64,000 bases of DNA from the NCBI RefSeq assembly GCF_013155125.1, contig NZ_CP053564.1:3665501-3729500 (forward strand). Reading direction: 5' to 3'. Under the pieces are notes generated by a model. It ran no database searches and was not told where the DNA came from. It was given only the letters and a program-made list of their open reading frames with translations. This document shows, piece by piece, positions 24,309-33,112 of the stretch. Source of the stretch: Pseudonocardia broussonetiae. GTDB taxonomy: Bacteria; Actinomycetota; Actinomycetes; Mycobacteriales; Pseudonocardiaceae. The position numbers were made by a program, and so were the translations under genes. Numbering within the stretch: position 1 is the first letter of the stretch; every line of letters begins with the position of its first letter.

Positions 24309-26335
24309 GACTCCTTCTTCGCGACGAGGGTGAGGACGTCGTAGCGGGCCACCGACTCGCCGTCCTGGCGCGTGACGTCGGCGTCCCAGCGGACCTCACC
24401 GTAGGCCGCGGAGTCGCGCGGGGTCAGCTGCTTGCAGGTGAGCGTGACCGTGAGGGCGTCGCCGAACTTGACCGGCGTCAGGAACCGCAGGTTGTCGACG
24501 CCGAAGTTGGCGAGCACGGGGCCCGGGTCGGGGTCGACGAACAGGCCCGCGGCGAGGGAGACGATGAGGTAGCCGTGCGCGACGCGCTCCCCGAACAGCG
24601 GGTTGGCCGCGGCGGCCTCGGCGTCCATGTGGGCGTAGAACGTGTCGCCGGTGAACTCGGCGAAGTGCTCCACGTCCTCCTGCGTGACGGTCCGGGGCCC
24701 GGCGACGAGCGTGTCGCCCGGCCGCAGCTCCTCGAGGTGCTTGCGGAACGGGTGGACGTCGGACTCGCGGCGCTCGGCACCGGTGACCCAGCGGCCGGTG
24801 ATCGCGGCGAGCGTGTCGGGGTCGCCCTGGATCGCCGTGCGCTGCATGTGGTGCAGCACGCCGCGGATGCCGCCCATCTCCTCGCCGCCGCCGGCGCGGC
24901 CGGGACCGCCGTGGACGAGCTGCGGCATCGGCGAGCCGTGGCCCGTCGACTCCTTCGCGTCGCGGGCGTTGAGCACCAGCAGCCGGCCGTGCCAGGGTGC
25001 GACGCCGAGGACGACCTCGCGGGCCCACGCCGTGTCGGCCGTGACGAGCGAGCCGGCGAGGCTGCCCTGGCCGCGGGCGGCGTAGTCGATCAGCTGGGCG
25101 GTGGAGGAGTACGGGAGGATCGTCGAGACCGGGCCGAACGCCTCGACCTCGTGGGGCTCGGTGCGCTCCGGGTCGCCCACCAGCAGGATCGGGGAGAGGA
25201 ACGCGCCGCGGTCGGCGTCGCCGTCCTCCACGTCGACGCGGTCGGGGTCGCCGAACACGATGCGCCCGGCGTCGGCCAGCGCCTTGACGCTGCGCCGGAC
25301 CTCCTCGCGCTGCTCCAGGCTCGCCAGCGCGCCCATCCGGGCCGACGCGGGGTTGCCGACGGTGACCTTCGCCAGCCGCGCCGACGCCGCCTCGACCACG
25401 GCGTCGACGTGCTCCTCGGGCACGAAGGCGCGGCGGATCGCGGTGCACTTCTGGCCCGCCTTGACCGTCATCTCGGCGACGAGGCCCTTGACGAACAGGT
25501 CGAACTCGTCGGTGCCGGGCGCGGCGTCCGGGCCGAGCGCGGAGAGGTTGAGCGAGTCGGCCTCCGCGGTGAACCGCACGGCGTGCCGGACGATCGCGGG
25601 GTGCGTCCGCAGGGTCTGCGCCGTGGACGCCGAGCCGGTGAAGGAGACGAGGTCCTGGCCGGTGAGGTGGTCGAACAGGTCGCCGACCGAGCCCGCGACG
25701 AACTGCCACGCGCCCTCGGGCAGCAGCCCCGAGCCGACGACCAGCTCGGTGAGCTTCGCGGTGAGGAACGCCGTCGGGCTCGCCGGCTTGACGATGCTGG
25801 GCACCCCGGCGAGGAACGCGGGCGCGAACTTCTCCAGCGGCCCCCACACCGGGAAGTTGAACGCGTTGACCTGCACCGCGACGCCGTGCAGCGGGGTGCA
25901 CACGTGCTGGCCGAGGAACGTGCCGCCGCGGCCCAGCGGCTCCACGTCGCCGTCGACGTAGACGGTGTCGTTGGGCAGCTCGCGCTTGGCCTTAGAGGCG
26001 TAGGCGAGCAGGACGCCGATGCCGCCGTCGACGTCGAACTTGGAGTCCCCGAGCGTGGCGCCGGTCTGCGCCGACACCGCGTACAGCTCCTCGCGGTGCT
26101 CGCGCAGGTGCTGGCCGAGCGCCTTGAGCAGCGCGGCGCGCTGGTGGAAGGTCAGCGCGCGCAGCGCGGGCCCGCCGACGGTGCGGCCGTACTCCAGGGC
26201 TCCGGCGAAGTCGAGGCCGTCGGAGGAGATGCGGGCGATCTCCGCACCGGTGACGGCGTCGTGCAGGGGGCGTCCCTCGCCGGTCGCGGTGTGCCAGTCG
26301 CCCATGACGTGGCTGCGGAGTGTGGGGGTGCTCAA
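24305..26335 (-). CDS. paaZ: Bifunctional aldehyde dehydrogenase / oxepin-CoA hydrolase
   Basis: A 676-residue fusion. Residues 1 to about 520 are an aldehyde dehydrogenase (VNAFNFPVWGPLEKFAPAFL, FTGSASTAQTL, catalytic Cys in KAGQKCTAIRRAF). Residues about 530-676 are a MaoC-type hotdog hydratase (FAEFTGDTFYAHMD, GYLIVSLAAGLF). PaaZ opens the oxepin-CoA ring and oxidises the resulting semialdehyde. Length and domain order match known PaaZ. The gene follows the thiolase by 31 bases in the leftward operon. Confidence 0.95.
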   Translation of the reverse strand: MSTPTLRSHVMGDWHTATGEGRPLHDAVTGAEIARISSDGLDFAGALEYGRTVGGPALRALTFHQRAALLKALGQHLREHREELYAVSAQTGATLGDSKFDVDGGIGVLLAYASKAKRELPNDTVYVDGDVEPLGRGGTFLGQHVCTPLHGVAVQVNAFNFPVWGPLEKFAPAFLAGVPSIVKPASPTAFLTAKLTELVVGSGLLPEGAWQFVAGSVGDLFDHLTGQDLVSFTGSASTAQTLRTHPAIVRHAVRFTAEADSLNLSALGPDAAPGTDEFDLFVKGLVAEMTVKAGQKCTAIRRAFVPEEHVDAVVEAASARLAKVTVGNPASARMGALASLEQREEVRRSVKALADAGRIVFGDPDRVDVEDGDADRGAFLSPILLVGDPERTEPHEVEAFGPVSTILPYSSTAQLIDYAARGQGSLAGSLVTADTAWAREVVLGVAPWHGRLLVLNARDAKESTGHGSPMPQLVHGGPGRAGGGEEMGGIRGVLHHMQRTAIQGDPDTLAAITGRWVTGAERRESDVHPFRKHLEELRPGDTLVAGPRTVTQEDVEHFAEFTGDTFYAHMDAEAAAANPLFGERVAHGYLIVSLAAGLFVDPDPGPVLANFGVDNLRFLTPVKFGDALTVTLTCKQLTPRDSAAYGEVRWDADVTRQDGESVARYDVLTLVAKKES

Positions 26336-26366
26336 GAGGTGTCTCCCAGTTCTCGGTCGGGGAAGG

Positions 26367-27602
26367 TCAGACGCGCTCGATCAGGAGGGCCACGCCCTGA
26401 CCCACGCCCACGCAGAGCGAGGCGAGGCCGCGGCGGCCGCCCTCCCGGCGCAGCCGGTGGGCGAGGGTGAGGGTGATGCGGGCGCCGGAGCAGCCCAGGG
26501 GGTGGCCCAGGGCGATGGCGCCGCCGTCGGCGTTGACGGTCTCGGGGTCGAGCCCGAGGCGCCGCACGCACGCGAGGCTCTGCGCGGCGAAGGCCTCGTT
26601 GAGCTCGACGGCGTCGAGGTCGCCGACCGACCAGCCAGCGCGGTCGAGCGCCCTGCGCGTGGCGGGCACCGGGCCCAGGCCCATGACGTGCGGGGCGACG
26701 CCGGCGCTCGCGCCGACCACGATCCGCGCGAGCGGCGTCAGGCCGTGCTCGCGGACCGCCCGCTCGCTCGCGACCACGAGCGCGGCGGCCCCGTCCGACA
26801 GCGGCGACGCGTTGCCGGCGGTGACGACGCCGCCCTCGCGGAAGACCGGGCGCAGGCGCCCGAGCGACTCCGCCGACGCGTCGGGCCGGGGCCCCTCGTC
26901 GGCGGTGACGACGACCGGGTCGCCCTTGCGCTGGGGGACGGGGACGGGCACGAGCTCGTCGTCGAAGCGGCCGTCCTTGGCCGCGGCGGTGGCGCGGGCG
27001 TGGCTGCGCACGGCGAACTCGTCGCACTCGGCGCGCGTGATGCCGTCGAGCGCGGCGACCTCCTCGGCCGTCTCGCCCATCGACAGCGTGACCGGTCCCT
27101 CGGTCTCGGTGTGCACCTCGGGCGCGGCGCGGTCCATCGCGGTGAAGCGCGGGTTGGTGAAGCGCCAGCCCAGCGAGGTGTCGGCGACCTCGCCCGGCTT
27201 CGCCCACGGCGTGCCCGGCTTGGCCATCACCCAGGGCGCGCGCGTCATCGACTCGACGCCGCCGGCCACGACGACGTCGGCCTCGCCCGCGCGGATCGCG
27301 TGCGCCGCGTTCGTGACGGCCGTCAGGCCGCTCGCGCAGAGGCGGTTGACGGTGTAGCCGGGCACCGTCGACGGCAGGCCGGCCAGCAGCAGCGCCATGC
27401 GCGCGACGTCGCGGTTGTCCTCGCCGGCCTGGTTGGCGGCGCCGAGGACGACCTCGTCGACCGCGTCGCCGGGCACCCCGGCCCGCCGCACGGCCTCGGC
27501 CACGACCAGCGCGGCGAGGTCGTCGGGGCGGACGCCCGCGAGCGCTCCGCCGTACTTGCCCTGCGGGGTGCGGGCCCCGCTCACCAGGAACACGTCGGTC
27601 AT
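26367..27602 (-). CDS. paaJ: Acetyl-CoA acyltransferase (3-oxoadipyl-CoA thiolase type)
   Basis: A 411-residue thiolase. The nucleophilic Cys is in [12 protein letters not shown] near residue 91. The C-terminal [19 protein letters not shown] and CVGVGQGVA motifs carry the active His and Cys. PaaJ/PcaF thiolases cleave 3-oxoadipyl-CoA and 3-oxo-5,6-dehydrosuberyl-CoA, which suits the paa context. It is the first gene of the leftward paaJ-paaZ-paaK-HDAC-Rieske unit. It starts 25 bases from a perfect PaaR-like operator. Confidence 0.9.
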   Translation of the reverse strand: MTDVFLVSGARTPQGKYGGALAGVRPDDLAALVVAEAVRRAGVPGDAVDEVVLGAANQAGEDNRDVARMALLLAGLPSTVPGYTVNRLCASGLTAVTNAAHAIRAGEADVVVAGGVESMTRAPWVMAKPGTPWAKPGEVADTSLGWRFTNPRFTAMDRAAPEVHTETEGPVTLSMGETAEEVAALDGITRAECDEFAVRSHARATAAAKDGRFDDELVPVPVPQRKGDPVVVTADEGPRPDASAESLGRLRPVFREGGVVTAGNASPLSDGAAALVVASERAVREHGLTPLARIVVGASAGVAPHVMGLGPVPATRRALDRAGWSVGDLDAVELNEAFAAQSLACVRRLGLDPETVNADGGAIALGHPLGCSGARITLTLAHRLRREGGRRGLASLCVGVGQGVALLIERV

Positions 27603-27626
27603 CTGAGTCCGTTCCAGCGTCGTCGG

Positions 27627-27640
27627 CGAACGATCGTTCG
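27627..27640. promoter_or_regulatory. PaaR-type operator 1 (perfect palindrome)
   Basis: CGAACGATCGTTCG is a perfect 14-bp palindrome between the divergent paaJ and paaG starts. It matches CNAACGNNCGTTNG, the consensus remembered for the TetR-family PaaR of Thermus thermophilus, at every defined position. The local TetR gene lies two genes away, so repression relieved by phenylacetyl-CoA is the expected mode. Confidence 0.75.
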
Positions 27641-27658
27641 GTTGTGGGGGAGGCTAGC

Positions 27659-28486
27659 ATGACCCGGGTGGAGACCAACAGTGCTGCAGGCGACGCCGCC
27701 GTCCTCGTCACCGCCGACGAGAAGGACCCGGCCGTCGCGATCGTCACGCTCAACCGGCCGGCCAGGCGCAACGCGCTCACCGTCGAGCTGAAGGAGGCGC
27801 TGCTCAGCGCCCTCGAGGGCGTGGCGGCGGACCGGTCCGTGCGGGCCGTCGTGCTGACCGGGACGGGCAAGTCGTTCTGCGTCGGGCAGGACCTCGGCGA
27901 GCACGTGCAGGCGCTCGAGGCCGACGCGGCCACCGCGTTCGCGACCGTCGAGAAGCACTACAACCCGATCGTCCGGTTGCTCGCCACGATGCCCAAGCCG
28001 GTGATCGCGGCCCTCAACGGGGGAGCGGTGGGCGCCGGCCTGGGCCTCGCGCTCGCCTGCGACCTGCGCGTCACCGCCGACACCGCCACGTTCGCCACGG
28101 CCTTCGCGGCCATCGGCCTCACCGCCGACTCCGGCCTCTCGGCCACGCTCGTGCACTCCCTCGGCGCCGCCCGCGCCACCGAGCTCCTGCTGCTCGGCGA
28201 GTCCTTCGACGCCGCCGCCGCGCAGGCGTCCGGGCTGGTCCGGGCCGTCGTGCCGGTCGAGGAGGTGCTGGGTGCGGCGCTGGACCTCGCGCGCACGCTC
28301 GCCGCCGGCCCGACGCTGGCCTACGCCGAGATCAAGCGGGCCGTCGCGATCGGGGCGGTGTCGCCGCTGGACCGCGTCCTGGAGGAGGAGAGCGCCGGGC
28401 AGGGCCGCCTCGGCGTCACCCGTGACCACCGCGAGGCCGTGGACGCGTTCCTCGCGAAGCGGCGGCCGTCGTTCGAGGGCGCATGA
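27659..28486 (+). CDS. paaG: Enoyl-CoA isomerase/hydratase, PaaG-like
   Basis: 275 residues from ATG 27659, preceded by GGGGGAGG. Crotonase motifs are VTLNRPARRNALT, SFCVGQDL (as in PaaG FC-x-GQDL) and GGAVGAGLGLALACDLRV. LTADSG carries the conserved Asp region of the isomerase group. PaaG converts ring-1,2-epoxyphenylacetyl-CoA to oxepin-CoA. Divergence from paaJ over a PaaR operator and overlap with paaR support this assignment over a generic hydratase. Confidence 0.85.
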   Translation: MTRVETNSAAGDAAVLVTADEKDPAVAIVTLNRPARRNALTVELKEALLSALEGVAADRSVRAVVLTGTGKSFCVGQDLGEHVQALEADAATAFATVEKHYNPIVRLLATMPKPVIAALNGGAVGAGLGLALACDLRVTADTATFATAFAAIGLTADSGLSATLVHSLGAARATELLLLGESFDAAAAQASGLVRAVVPVEEVLGAALDLARTLAAGPTLAYAEIKRAVAIGAVSPLDRVLEEESAGQGRLGVTRDHREAVDAFLAKRRPSFEGA

Positions 28487-29127
28487 GCGCGGCCCCCTCG
28501 GAGCCGCCGGCGCCGGTCGTCCGCACGCGCCGCGCGCGTGGCGAGGCGGGCGCCCGCCGGCCCGTCTACGACGCGTCGTCGCTGCTCGCGGTGGCCGTCG
28601 CGGAGTTCAACACCCGCGGCTACGACGCCACCAGCATGGAGGACCTCTCCCGCGCGGCCGGCATCACGAAGTCGTCGTTCTACCACCACGTGCGGGGCAA
28701 GGAGGAGCTGCTCCGGGCGGCCCTGCACCGCGCGCTCGACGGGCTGTTCGGCATCCTCGAGGAGCCGGCGGCGCAGGACGGACCAGCGCTGGAGCGGCTG
28801 CAGCACATCATCCGCCGCCAGGTCGAGGTGCTGACCTCCGAGCTCCCGTACGTCACGCTGCTGCTGCGGGTCCGGGGCAACACCGGGACCGAGCGCTGGG
28901 CGCTGGCCCGGCGCCGCGCGTTCGACGCGTCGATCGCGTCGCTGGTGGCCGAGGCCGTGGCCGACGGCGAGGTCCGCTCGGGCGTCGACCCGCTGCTGGC
29001 CGCGCGGCTGCTCTCGGGCACCGTCAACTCGATCATCGAGTGGTACCGCCCGGGGCGCCCGGGGACCGAGGAGCTGCCCGACGACATCGTCCGGGTCGTC
29101 TCCGACGGCATCATCCCGCCCGCCTGA
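28483..29127 (+). CDS. paaR: TetR-family regulator, probable PaaR
   Basis: 214 residues starting at ATG 28483 inside the paaG stop. The helix-turn-helix is at about residues 30-75 ([19 protein letters not shown] ... [17 protein letters not shown]). The C-terminal TetR domain is generic. Its position between paaG and paaA, with two operators in the flanking promoters, makes it the likely phenylacetyl-CoA-responsive repressor of both units. Cotranscription with paaG would give autoregulation. Confidence 0.85.
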   Translation: MSAAPSEPPAPVVRTRRARGEAGARRPVYDASSLLAVAVAEFNTRGYDATSMEDLSRAAGITKSSFYHHVRGKEELLRAALHRALDGLFGILEEPAAQDGPALERLQHIIRRQVEVLTSELPYVTLLLRVRGNTGTERWALARRRAFDASIASLVAEAVADGEVRSGVDPLLAARLLSGTVNSIIEWYRPGRPGTEELPDDIVRVVSDGIIPPA

Positions 29128-29185
29128 CGCAGCGCGTCACACGTCCGCCCGGTTGCGCCGCGGGCACGGGTGCGCCATCATCAGA

Positions 29186-29199
29186 CGAACGAACATTCG
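29186..29199 (+). promoter_or_regulatory. PaaR-type operator 2 upstream of paaA
   Basis: CGAACGAACATTCG matches the PaaR consensus CNAACGNNCGTTNG with one mismatch (A for G). It lies 16 bases before the paaA ATG, with the strong GGAGG site between, so a bound repressor would block transcription or elongation. It differs from the perfect site at 27627, consistent with weaker binding. Confidence 0.65.
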
Positions 29200-29215
29200 G
29201 TTACGGAGGATTCCC

Positions 29216-30175
29216 ATGACGGTGACCGAGGACCGCCCCGGTCCTGCACTGGACCTCGAGGCCGGCTTCGACCGGACGATCGAGGCCGACCAGCGGATCG
29301 AGCCGCGCGACTGGATGCCCGAGGCCTACCGGAAGACCCTCATCCGCCAGATCGCCCAGCACGCGCACTCCGAGATCATCGGGATGCAGCCGGAGGGCAA
29401 CTGGATCCTGCGGGCGCCGTCGCTGCGCCGCAAGGCGATCCTGCTGGCCAAGGTGCAGGACGAGGCCGGGCACGGCATGTACCTCTACGCCGCGGCCGAG
29501 ACGCTCGGCGTCGACCGCGAGGAGCTCACCGAGAAGCTCATCGACAGCAAGCAGAAGTACTCGTCGATCTTCAACTACCCGACGCTGAGCTACGCCGACA
29601 TCGGCGTCATCGGGTGGCTCGTCGACGGCGCCGCGATCTGCAACCAGGTGCCGCTGTGCCGCTGCTCCTACGGCCCGTACGCGCGCGCCATGGTCCGCAT
29701 CTGCAAGGAGGAGTCGTTCCACCAGCGGCAGGGCTTCGAGCTCCTGCTGGCGATGGTCAACGGCACCGACGCGCAGCGCGAGATGGTGCAGGAGTCGGTG
29801 AACCGCTGGTGGTGGCCGTCGCTGATGATGTTCGGCCCGCCCGACGACGACTCGCCCAACTCCGCGCAGTCGATGGCGTGGGGCATCAAGCGCCACACCA
29901 ACGACGAGCTGCGCCAGCGCTTCGTCGACATGTCGGTGCCGCAGGCCGCCGCGCTCGGCGTCACGCTGCCGGACCCGGAGCTGGTCTGGAACCCCGAGCG
30001 CAAGGCGCACGACTACGGGGAGCCGGACTGGGACGAGTTCAAGGCCGTCATCGCCGGCTCCGGCCCGGCCAACGCCCAGCGCGTGGCGCACCGGCGCCGC
30101 GCCCACGAGGGCGGCGCCTGGGTGCGCGAGGCGGCGCAGGCGTACGCGGAGAAGCAGGCGGGGGTCCGGGCATGA
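29216..30175 (+). CDS. paaA: Phenylacetyl-CoA epoxidase catalytic subunit PaaA
   Basis: 319 residues from ATG 29216 (GGAGG upstream). The di-iron carboxylate site is visible in the ferritin-like helices: [17 protein letters not shown] (E-x2-H) and [17 protein letters not shown] (E-x2-H). Other conserved stretches are [19 protein letters not shown] and [15 protein letters not shown]. PaaA inserts one oxygen atom into the ring of phenylacetyl-CoA. Its stop overlaps paaB (ATGA), followed by paaC, paaD and paaE in canonical order. Confidence 0.97.
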   Translation: MTVTEDRPGPALDLEAGFDRTIEADQRIEPRDWMPEAYRKTLIRQIAQHAHSEIIGMQPEGNWILRAPSLRRKAILLAKVQDEAGHGMYLYAAAETLGVDREELTEKLIDSKQKYSSIFNYPTLSYADIGVIGWLVDGAAICNQVPLCRCSYGPYARAMVRICKEESFHQRQGFELLLAMVNGTDAQREMVQESVNRWWWPSLMMFGPPDDDSPNSAQSMAWGIKRHTNDELRQRFVDMSVPQAAALGVTLPDPELVWNPERKAHDYGEPDWDEFKAVIAGSGPANAQRVAHRRRAHEGGAWVREAAQAYAEKQAGVRA

Positions 30176-30537
30176 GCGGGGAGTTCACCGCGGAGGGCGG
30201 CCACGGGGCCGTGCCGACCGAGGGCGTCGAGACGGGGCAGGGCGTCAAGCCTTCGCGCCGCGCCTGGCCGCTCTACGAGGTGTTCGTCCGCGGCAAGCGC
30301 GGGCTCAACCACGTCCACGTCGGCTCGCTGCACGCCGCCGACGACGAGATGGCCCTGCACAACGCCCGCGACGTCTACACCCGCCGCAACGAGGGCGTCT
30401 CGATCTGGGTCGTGCGCGCCGACGCGATCACGGCGTCGAGCCCGGCGGAGAAGGACCCGTTCTTCGCGCCGGCCGGCGACAAGGTCTACCGGCACCCGAC
30501 GTTCTACGCGATCCCGGAGGAGGTGCCGCACCTGTGA
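30172..30537 (+). CDS. paaB: Phenylacetyl-CoA epoxidase subunit PaaB
   Basis: 121 residues, ATG overlapping the paaA stop. The family core [20 protein letters not shown] is at residues 32-51, followed by [19 protein letters not shown] and [12 protein letters not shown]. The N-terminus is about 25 residues longer than in E. coli PaaB. PaaB bridges PaaAC heterodimers in the epoxidase complex and has no active site. Confidence 0.96.
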   Translation: MSGEFTAEGGHGAVPTEGVETGQGVKPSRRAWPLYEVFVRGKRGLNHVHVGSLHAADDEMALHNARDVYTRRNEGVSIWVVRADAITASSPAEKDPFFAPAGDKVYRHPTFYAIPEEVPHL

Positions 30538-31460
30538 ACACCCACCACACCGAGGTCGAGGAGCACGACGCGACGAACGCGTACCAGTCGCTGTCGGAGA
30601 CCACCGGCCACGACGACCCGCGCTGGGCGTTCGGGACCGGCATCGTCGAGGAGGCCGGCGCGGAGATCACGTCGCCGGTGCCCGACGGCGTCGACCCGGC
30701 CGACCTCGCCGCCTACTGCCTCATGCTCGGCGACGACGCGCTGATCTACAGCCACCGCCTGTCGGAGTGGGTCAGCAACGCCCCGGAGCTGGAGGAGGAG
30801 GTCGCGCTGGCCAACACCGCGCTCGACCTGCTCGGCCAGGCCCGCGTGCTGCTCGCCCGCGCCGCGCACCTGCACGGGGGCGGGGCCACCGAGGACTCGC
30901 TGGCCTACCTGCGCACCGACGGGGAGTTCCGCAACGTCGGCCTCGCCGAGCTGTCCGACGACCTCGACTTCGCCCGCGCCGTCGTCCGGCTGCTGCTGTT
31001 CTCGACCTGGCGCCTCGCGGTCCTGCACCGCCTGCAGGACTCGGCCGACCCGGTCGTCGCCGCCGTCGCGGCCAAGGGCGTCAAGGAGCTGACCTACCAC
31101 CGCGACTACGCGGCCCGCTGGATGCTGCGCCTGGGCGACGGCACCGCCGAGTCGCACCGCCGCGCGCAGGACGCGCTCGACGCGCTGTGGCCCTACGTCG
31201 GCGAGCTGTTCCGCACGTCCGACGAGGAGCGCCGGCTCGTCGACGCCGGGGTGGCCGTCGACCCGGCCGCGGTGCGCGAGGAGGTGGACGGCGTGCTCGA
31301 CCAGGTCCTCGAGCGCTCGACGCTGACCCGCCCCGACCGCCCGTTCATCGGCACCATCGGCGGGCGCAGCGGGCGGCAGGGGCTGCACACCGAGCAGCTG
31401 GGGCACGTGCTGGCCGAGATGCAGAGCCTGGCGCGGCAGCACCCGGGTGCGACGTGGTGA
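30534..31460 (+). CDS. paaC: Phenylacetyl-CoA epoxidase subunit PaaC
   Basis: 308 residues from GTG 30534 overlapping paaB. It is a ferritin-like fold without intact di-iron ligands (LAAYCLMLGDDALIYSHRLSEW, ALANTALDLLGQARVLL, KELTYHRDYAARWMLRLGDG). PaaC is the structural partner of PaaA. The N-terminus carries about 50 extra, mostly polar residues compared with E. coli. The stop overlaps the GTG chosen for paaD. Confidence 0.96.
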   Translation: MNTHHTEVEEHDATNAYQSLSETTGHDDPRWAFGTGIVEEAGAEITSPVPDGVDPADLAAYCLMLGDDALIYSHRLSEWVSNAPELEEEVALANTALDLLGQARVLLARAAHLHGGGATEDSLAYLRTDGEFRNVGLAELSDDLDFARAVVRLLLFSTWRLAVLHRLQDSADPVVAAVAAKGVKELTYHRDYAARWMLRLGDGTAESHRRAQDALDALWPYVGELFRTSDEERRLVDAGVAVDPAAVREEVDGVLDQVLERSTLTRPDRPFIGTIGGRSGRQGLHTEQLGHVLAEMQSLARQHPGATW

Positions 31461-31996
31461 CCCGGGCCGTGAGTGGTAACGAGTGCTCCAGCACTCGTAT
31501 CCACTCACGGGTGGCACGCGCCGTCGTCGCCGACGTCGTCGACCCCGAGATGCCGATGCTCACCCTCGACGACCTCGGCGTCGTCCGCTCCGTCGACGTC
31601 GACGGCGACGCGGTCACCGTCACCATCACCCCGACCTACTCGGGCTGCCCCGCCATCGACGAGATGCGCCACGACATCGGCGCCGCCCTCACCCGCGCCG
31701 GGTACGCGCGCGTCGACGTCCGGACGGTGTTCTCGCCGGCCTGGAGCACCGACTGGATCAGCGACGCCGGCCGCCGCAAGCTCGCCGAGGCGGGCATCGC
31801 CCCGCCCGGCCGCGCCGCCACCCGGCCCACCGGCCCGATCCCGCTGACGCTCGGCGCGCCGTCGTCGTCGGTGCGCTGCCCGCACTGCGGCGCGCCCGCC
31901 ACCGACGAGCTCTCCCGCTTCGGGCCCACCGCGTGCACGTCCCTGCGCCGCTGCCCGTCGTGCCGCGAGCCCTTCGAGCACATGAAGGAGATCTGA
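31457..31996 (+). CDS. paaD: Phenylacetate degradation protein PaaD (MIP18/DUF59 type)
   Basis: 179 residues from GTG 31457 (GTGA overlap with paaC). The DUF59 domain is VVDPEMPMLTLDDLGVVRSV with PTYSGCPAIDEM. The C-terminal zinc/iron ribbon is CPHCGAPATDELSRFGPTAC ... CPSCREPFEHMKEI. PaaD is an Fe-S maturation factor for the epoxidase reductase. The first about 15 codons are formed by a palindromic repeat (31467-31510). The ancestral start may be GTG 31512 directly after the repeat, but that GTG lacks a good ribosome-binding site. Confidence 0.92.
   Translation: MTRAVSGNECSSTRIHSRVARAVVADVVDPEMPMLTLDDLGVVRSVDVDGDAVTVTITPTYSGCPAIDEMRHDIGAALTRAGYARVDVRTVFSPAWSTDWISDAGRRKLAEAGIAPPGRAATRPTGPIPLTLGAPSSSVRCPHCGAPATDELSRFGPTACTSLRRCPSCREPFEHMKEI
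31467..31510. repeat. Palindromic repeat, copy 2, inside the paaD N-terminus
   Basis: CCGTGAGTGG (31467-31476) pairs with CCACTCACGG (31501-31510). The inner arms around 31477-31487 and 31490-31500 pair with only two mismatches, so the whole 44 bases fold back. The outer arms match those at 5089-5134. The element lies in frame between the paaC stop and the conserved DUF59 domain and is translated if GTG 31457 is the start. Confidence 0.85.
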
Positions 31997-33090
31997 TGAC
32001 GGCCGCCACCACCGAGGTCGTCGAGCCGCGCACCAGCGGGTTCCACCCGCTGCGGGTCGCGGCCGTCGAGCGCCTCTGCGAGGACGCCGTCGCCGTCACC
32101 TTCGACGTCCCCGACGAGCTCCGCGAGACCTACGCCTTCCGCCCCGGCCAGTACCTCACGCTGCGCCAGGAGACCGCCGACGGCGAGGAGCGCCGGTCGT
32201 ACTCGATCTGCGCGCCCGCCGGCGCCGCCCCGCGGGTCGGGGTGCGCCGCGTCGCGGGCGGGCTGTTCTCCGAGTGGCTGGTCGACCGGCTGGAGGCGGG
32301 CGACGAGGTCGAGGTCGGGCCGCCCGCGGGCGCGTTCACCCCCGAGCTCGAGGCCGGCACCCGCCACGGGCTGGTCGCGGCCGGGTCGGGCATCACACCG
32401 GTGTTGTCGATCGCCGCGTCGCTGCTCGCCGCGCACGACGACACCCACGTCACCCTGCTCTACGGCAACCGCCGCACCGACACCGTCATGTTCACCGAGG
32501 AGATCGCCGACCTCAAGAACGCCTACGGCCCGCGGCTGCACCTGCTCAACGTGCTCTCCCGCGAACCCACCGAGGCCGACATCTTCAACGGCCGCCTCGA
32601 CGCCGAGCGGATGCGCACGCTGTTCGGCGCGCTCGTCGACGTCGAGGACACCGACCACTGGTGGCTGTGCGGCCCGCTCGGGATGACCGAGGACGCGGTC
32701 ACGGTGCTCACCGAGCTGGGCGTGGACCGCAAGCGGATCCACCGCGAGCTGTTCTACGTCGACGAGCCGCCGCCCGAGCCCACCCGCGCCGACGACGAGG
32801 CGCCCGACGGCGAGGGCAGCGAGGTCACGGTCGTGCTCAACGGCCGGTCGACGACGCTCACGCTGCCGCGGGACGTGTCGGTGCTCGACGCCGCGCAGAA
32901 GGTTCGCGGCGACCTGCCCTTCGCCTGCAAGGGCGGGGTGTGCGGGACGTGCCGGGCGAAGGTCGTCGACGGCGACGTGACGATGCGCCGCAACTTCGCG
33001 CTGGAGGACGACGAGGTCGAGGCCGGGTTCGTGCTGACCTGCCAGACGCTGCCGGTCTCCGACTCGGTCACGATCGACTTCGACAGCTGA
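31996..33090 (+). CDS. paaE: Phenylacetyl-CoA epoxidase reductase PaaE
   Basis: 364 residues from ATG 31996, one-base overlap with paaD. The FAD domain has RPGQYLTLRQ and RRSYSICAPAG. The NAD domain has LVAAGSGITPVLSIA and LYGNRRTDTVMF. The plant-type ferredoxin domain is at the C-terminus, with Cys ligands in CKGGVCGTCRAKV and VLTCQTLP. It passes electrons from NADPH to PaaA. It is the last paa gene seen; no paaI thioesterase, paaF or paaH follows. Confidence 0.96.
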   Translation: MTAATTEVVEPRTSGFHPLRVAAVERLCEDAVAVTFDVPDELRETYAFRPGQYLTLRQETADGEERRSYSICAPAGAAPRVGVRRVAGGLFSEWLVDRLEAGDEVEVGPPAGAFTPELEAGTRHGLVAAGSGITPVLSIAASLLAAHDDTHVTLLYGNRRTDTVMFTEEIADLKNAYGPRLHLLNVLSREPTEADIFNGRLDAERMRTLFGALVDVEDTDHWWLCGPLGMTEDAVTVLTELGVDRKRIHRELFYVDEPPPEPTRADDEAPDGEGSEVTVVLNGRSTTLTLPRDVSVLDAAQKVRGDLPFACKGGVCGTCRAKVVDGDVTMRRNFALEDDEVEAGFVLTCQTLPVSDSVTIDFDS

Positions 33091-33112
33091 GGGGCTCCCG
33101 GGCCCGAACAGC

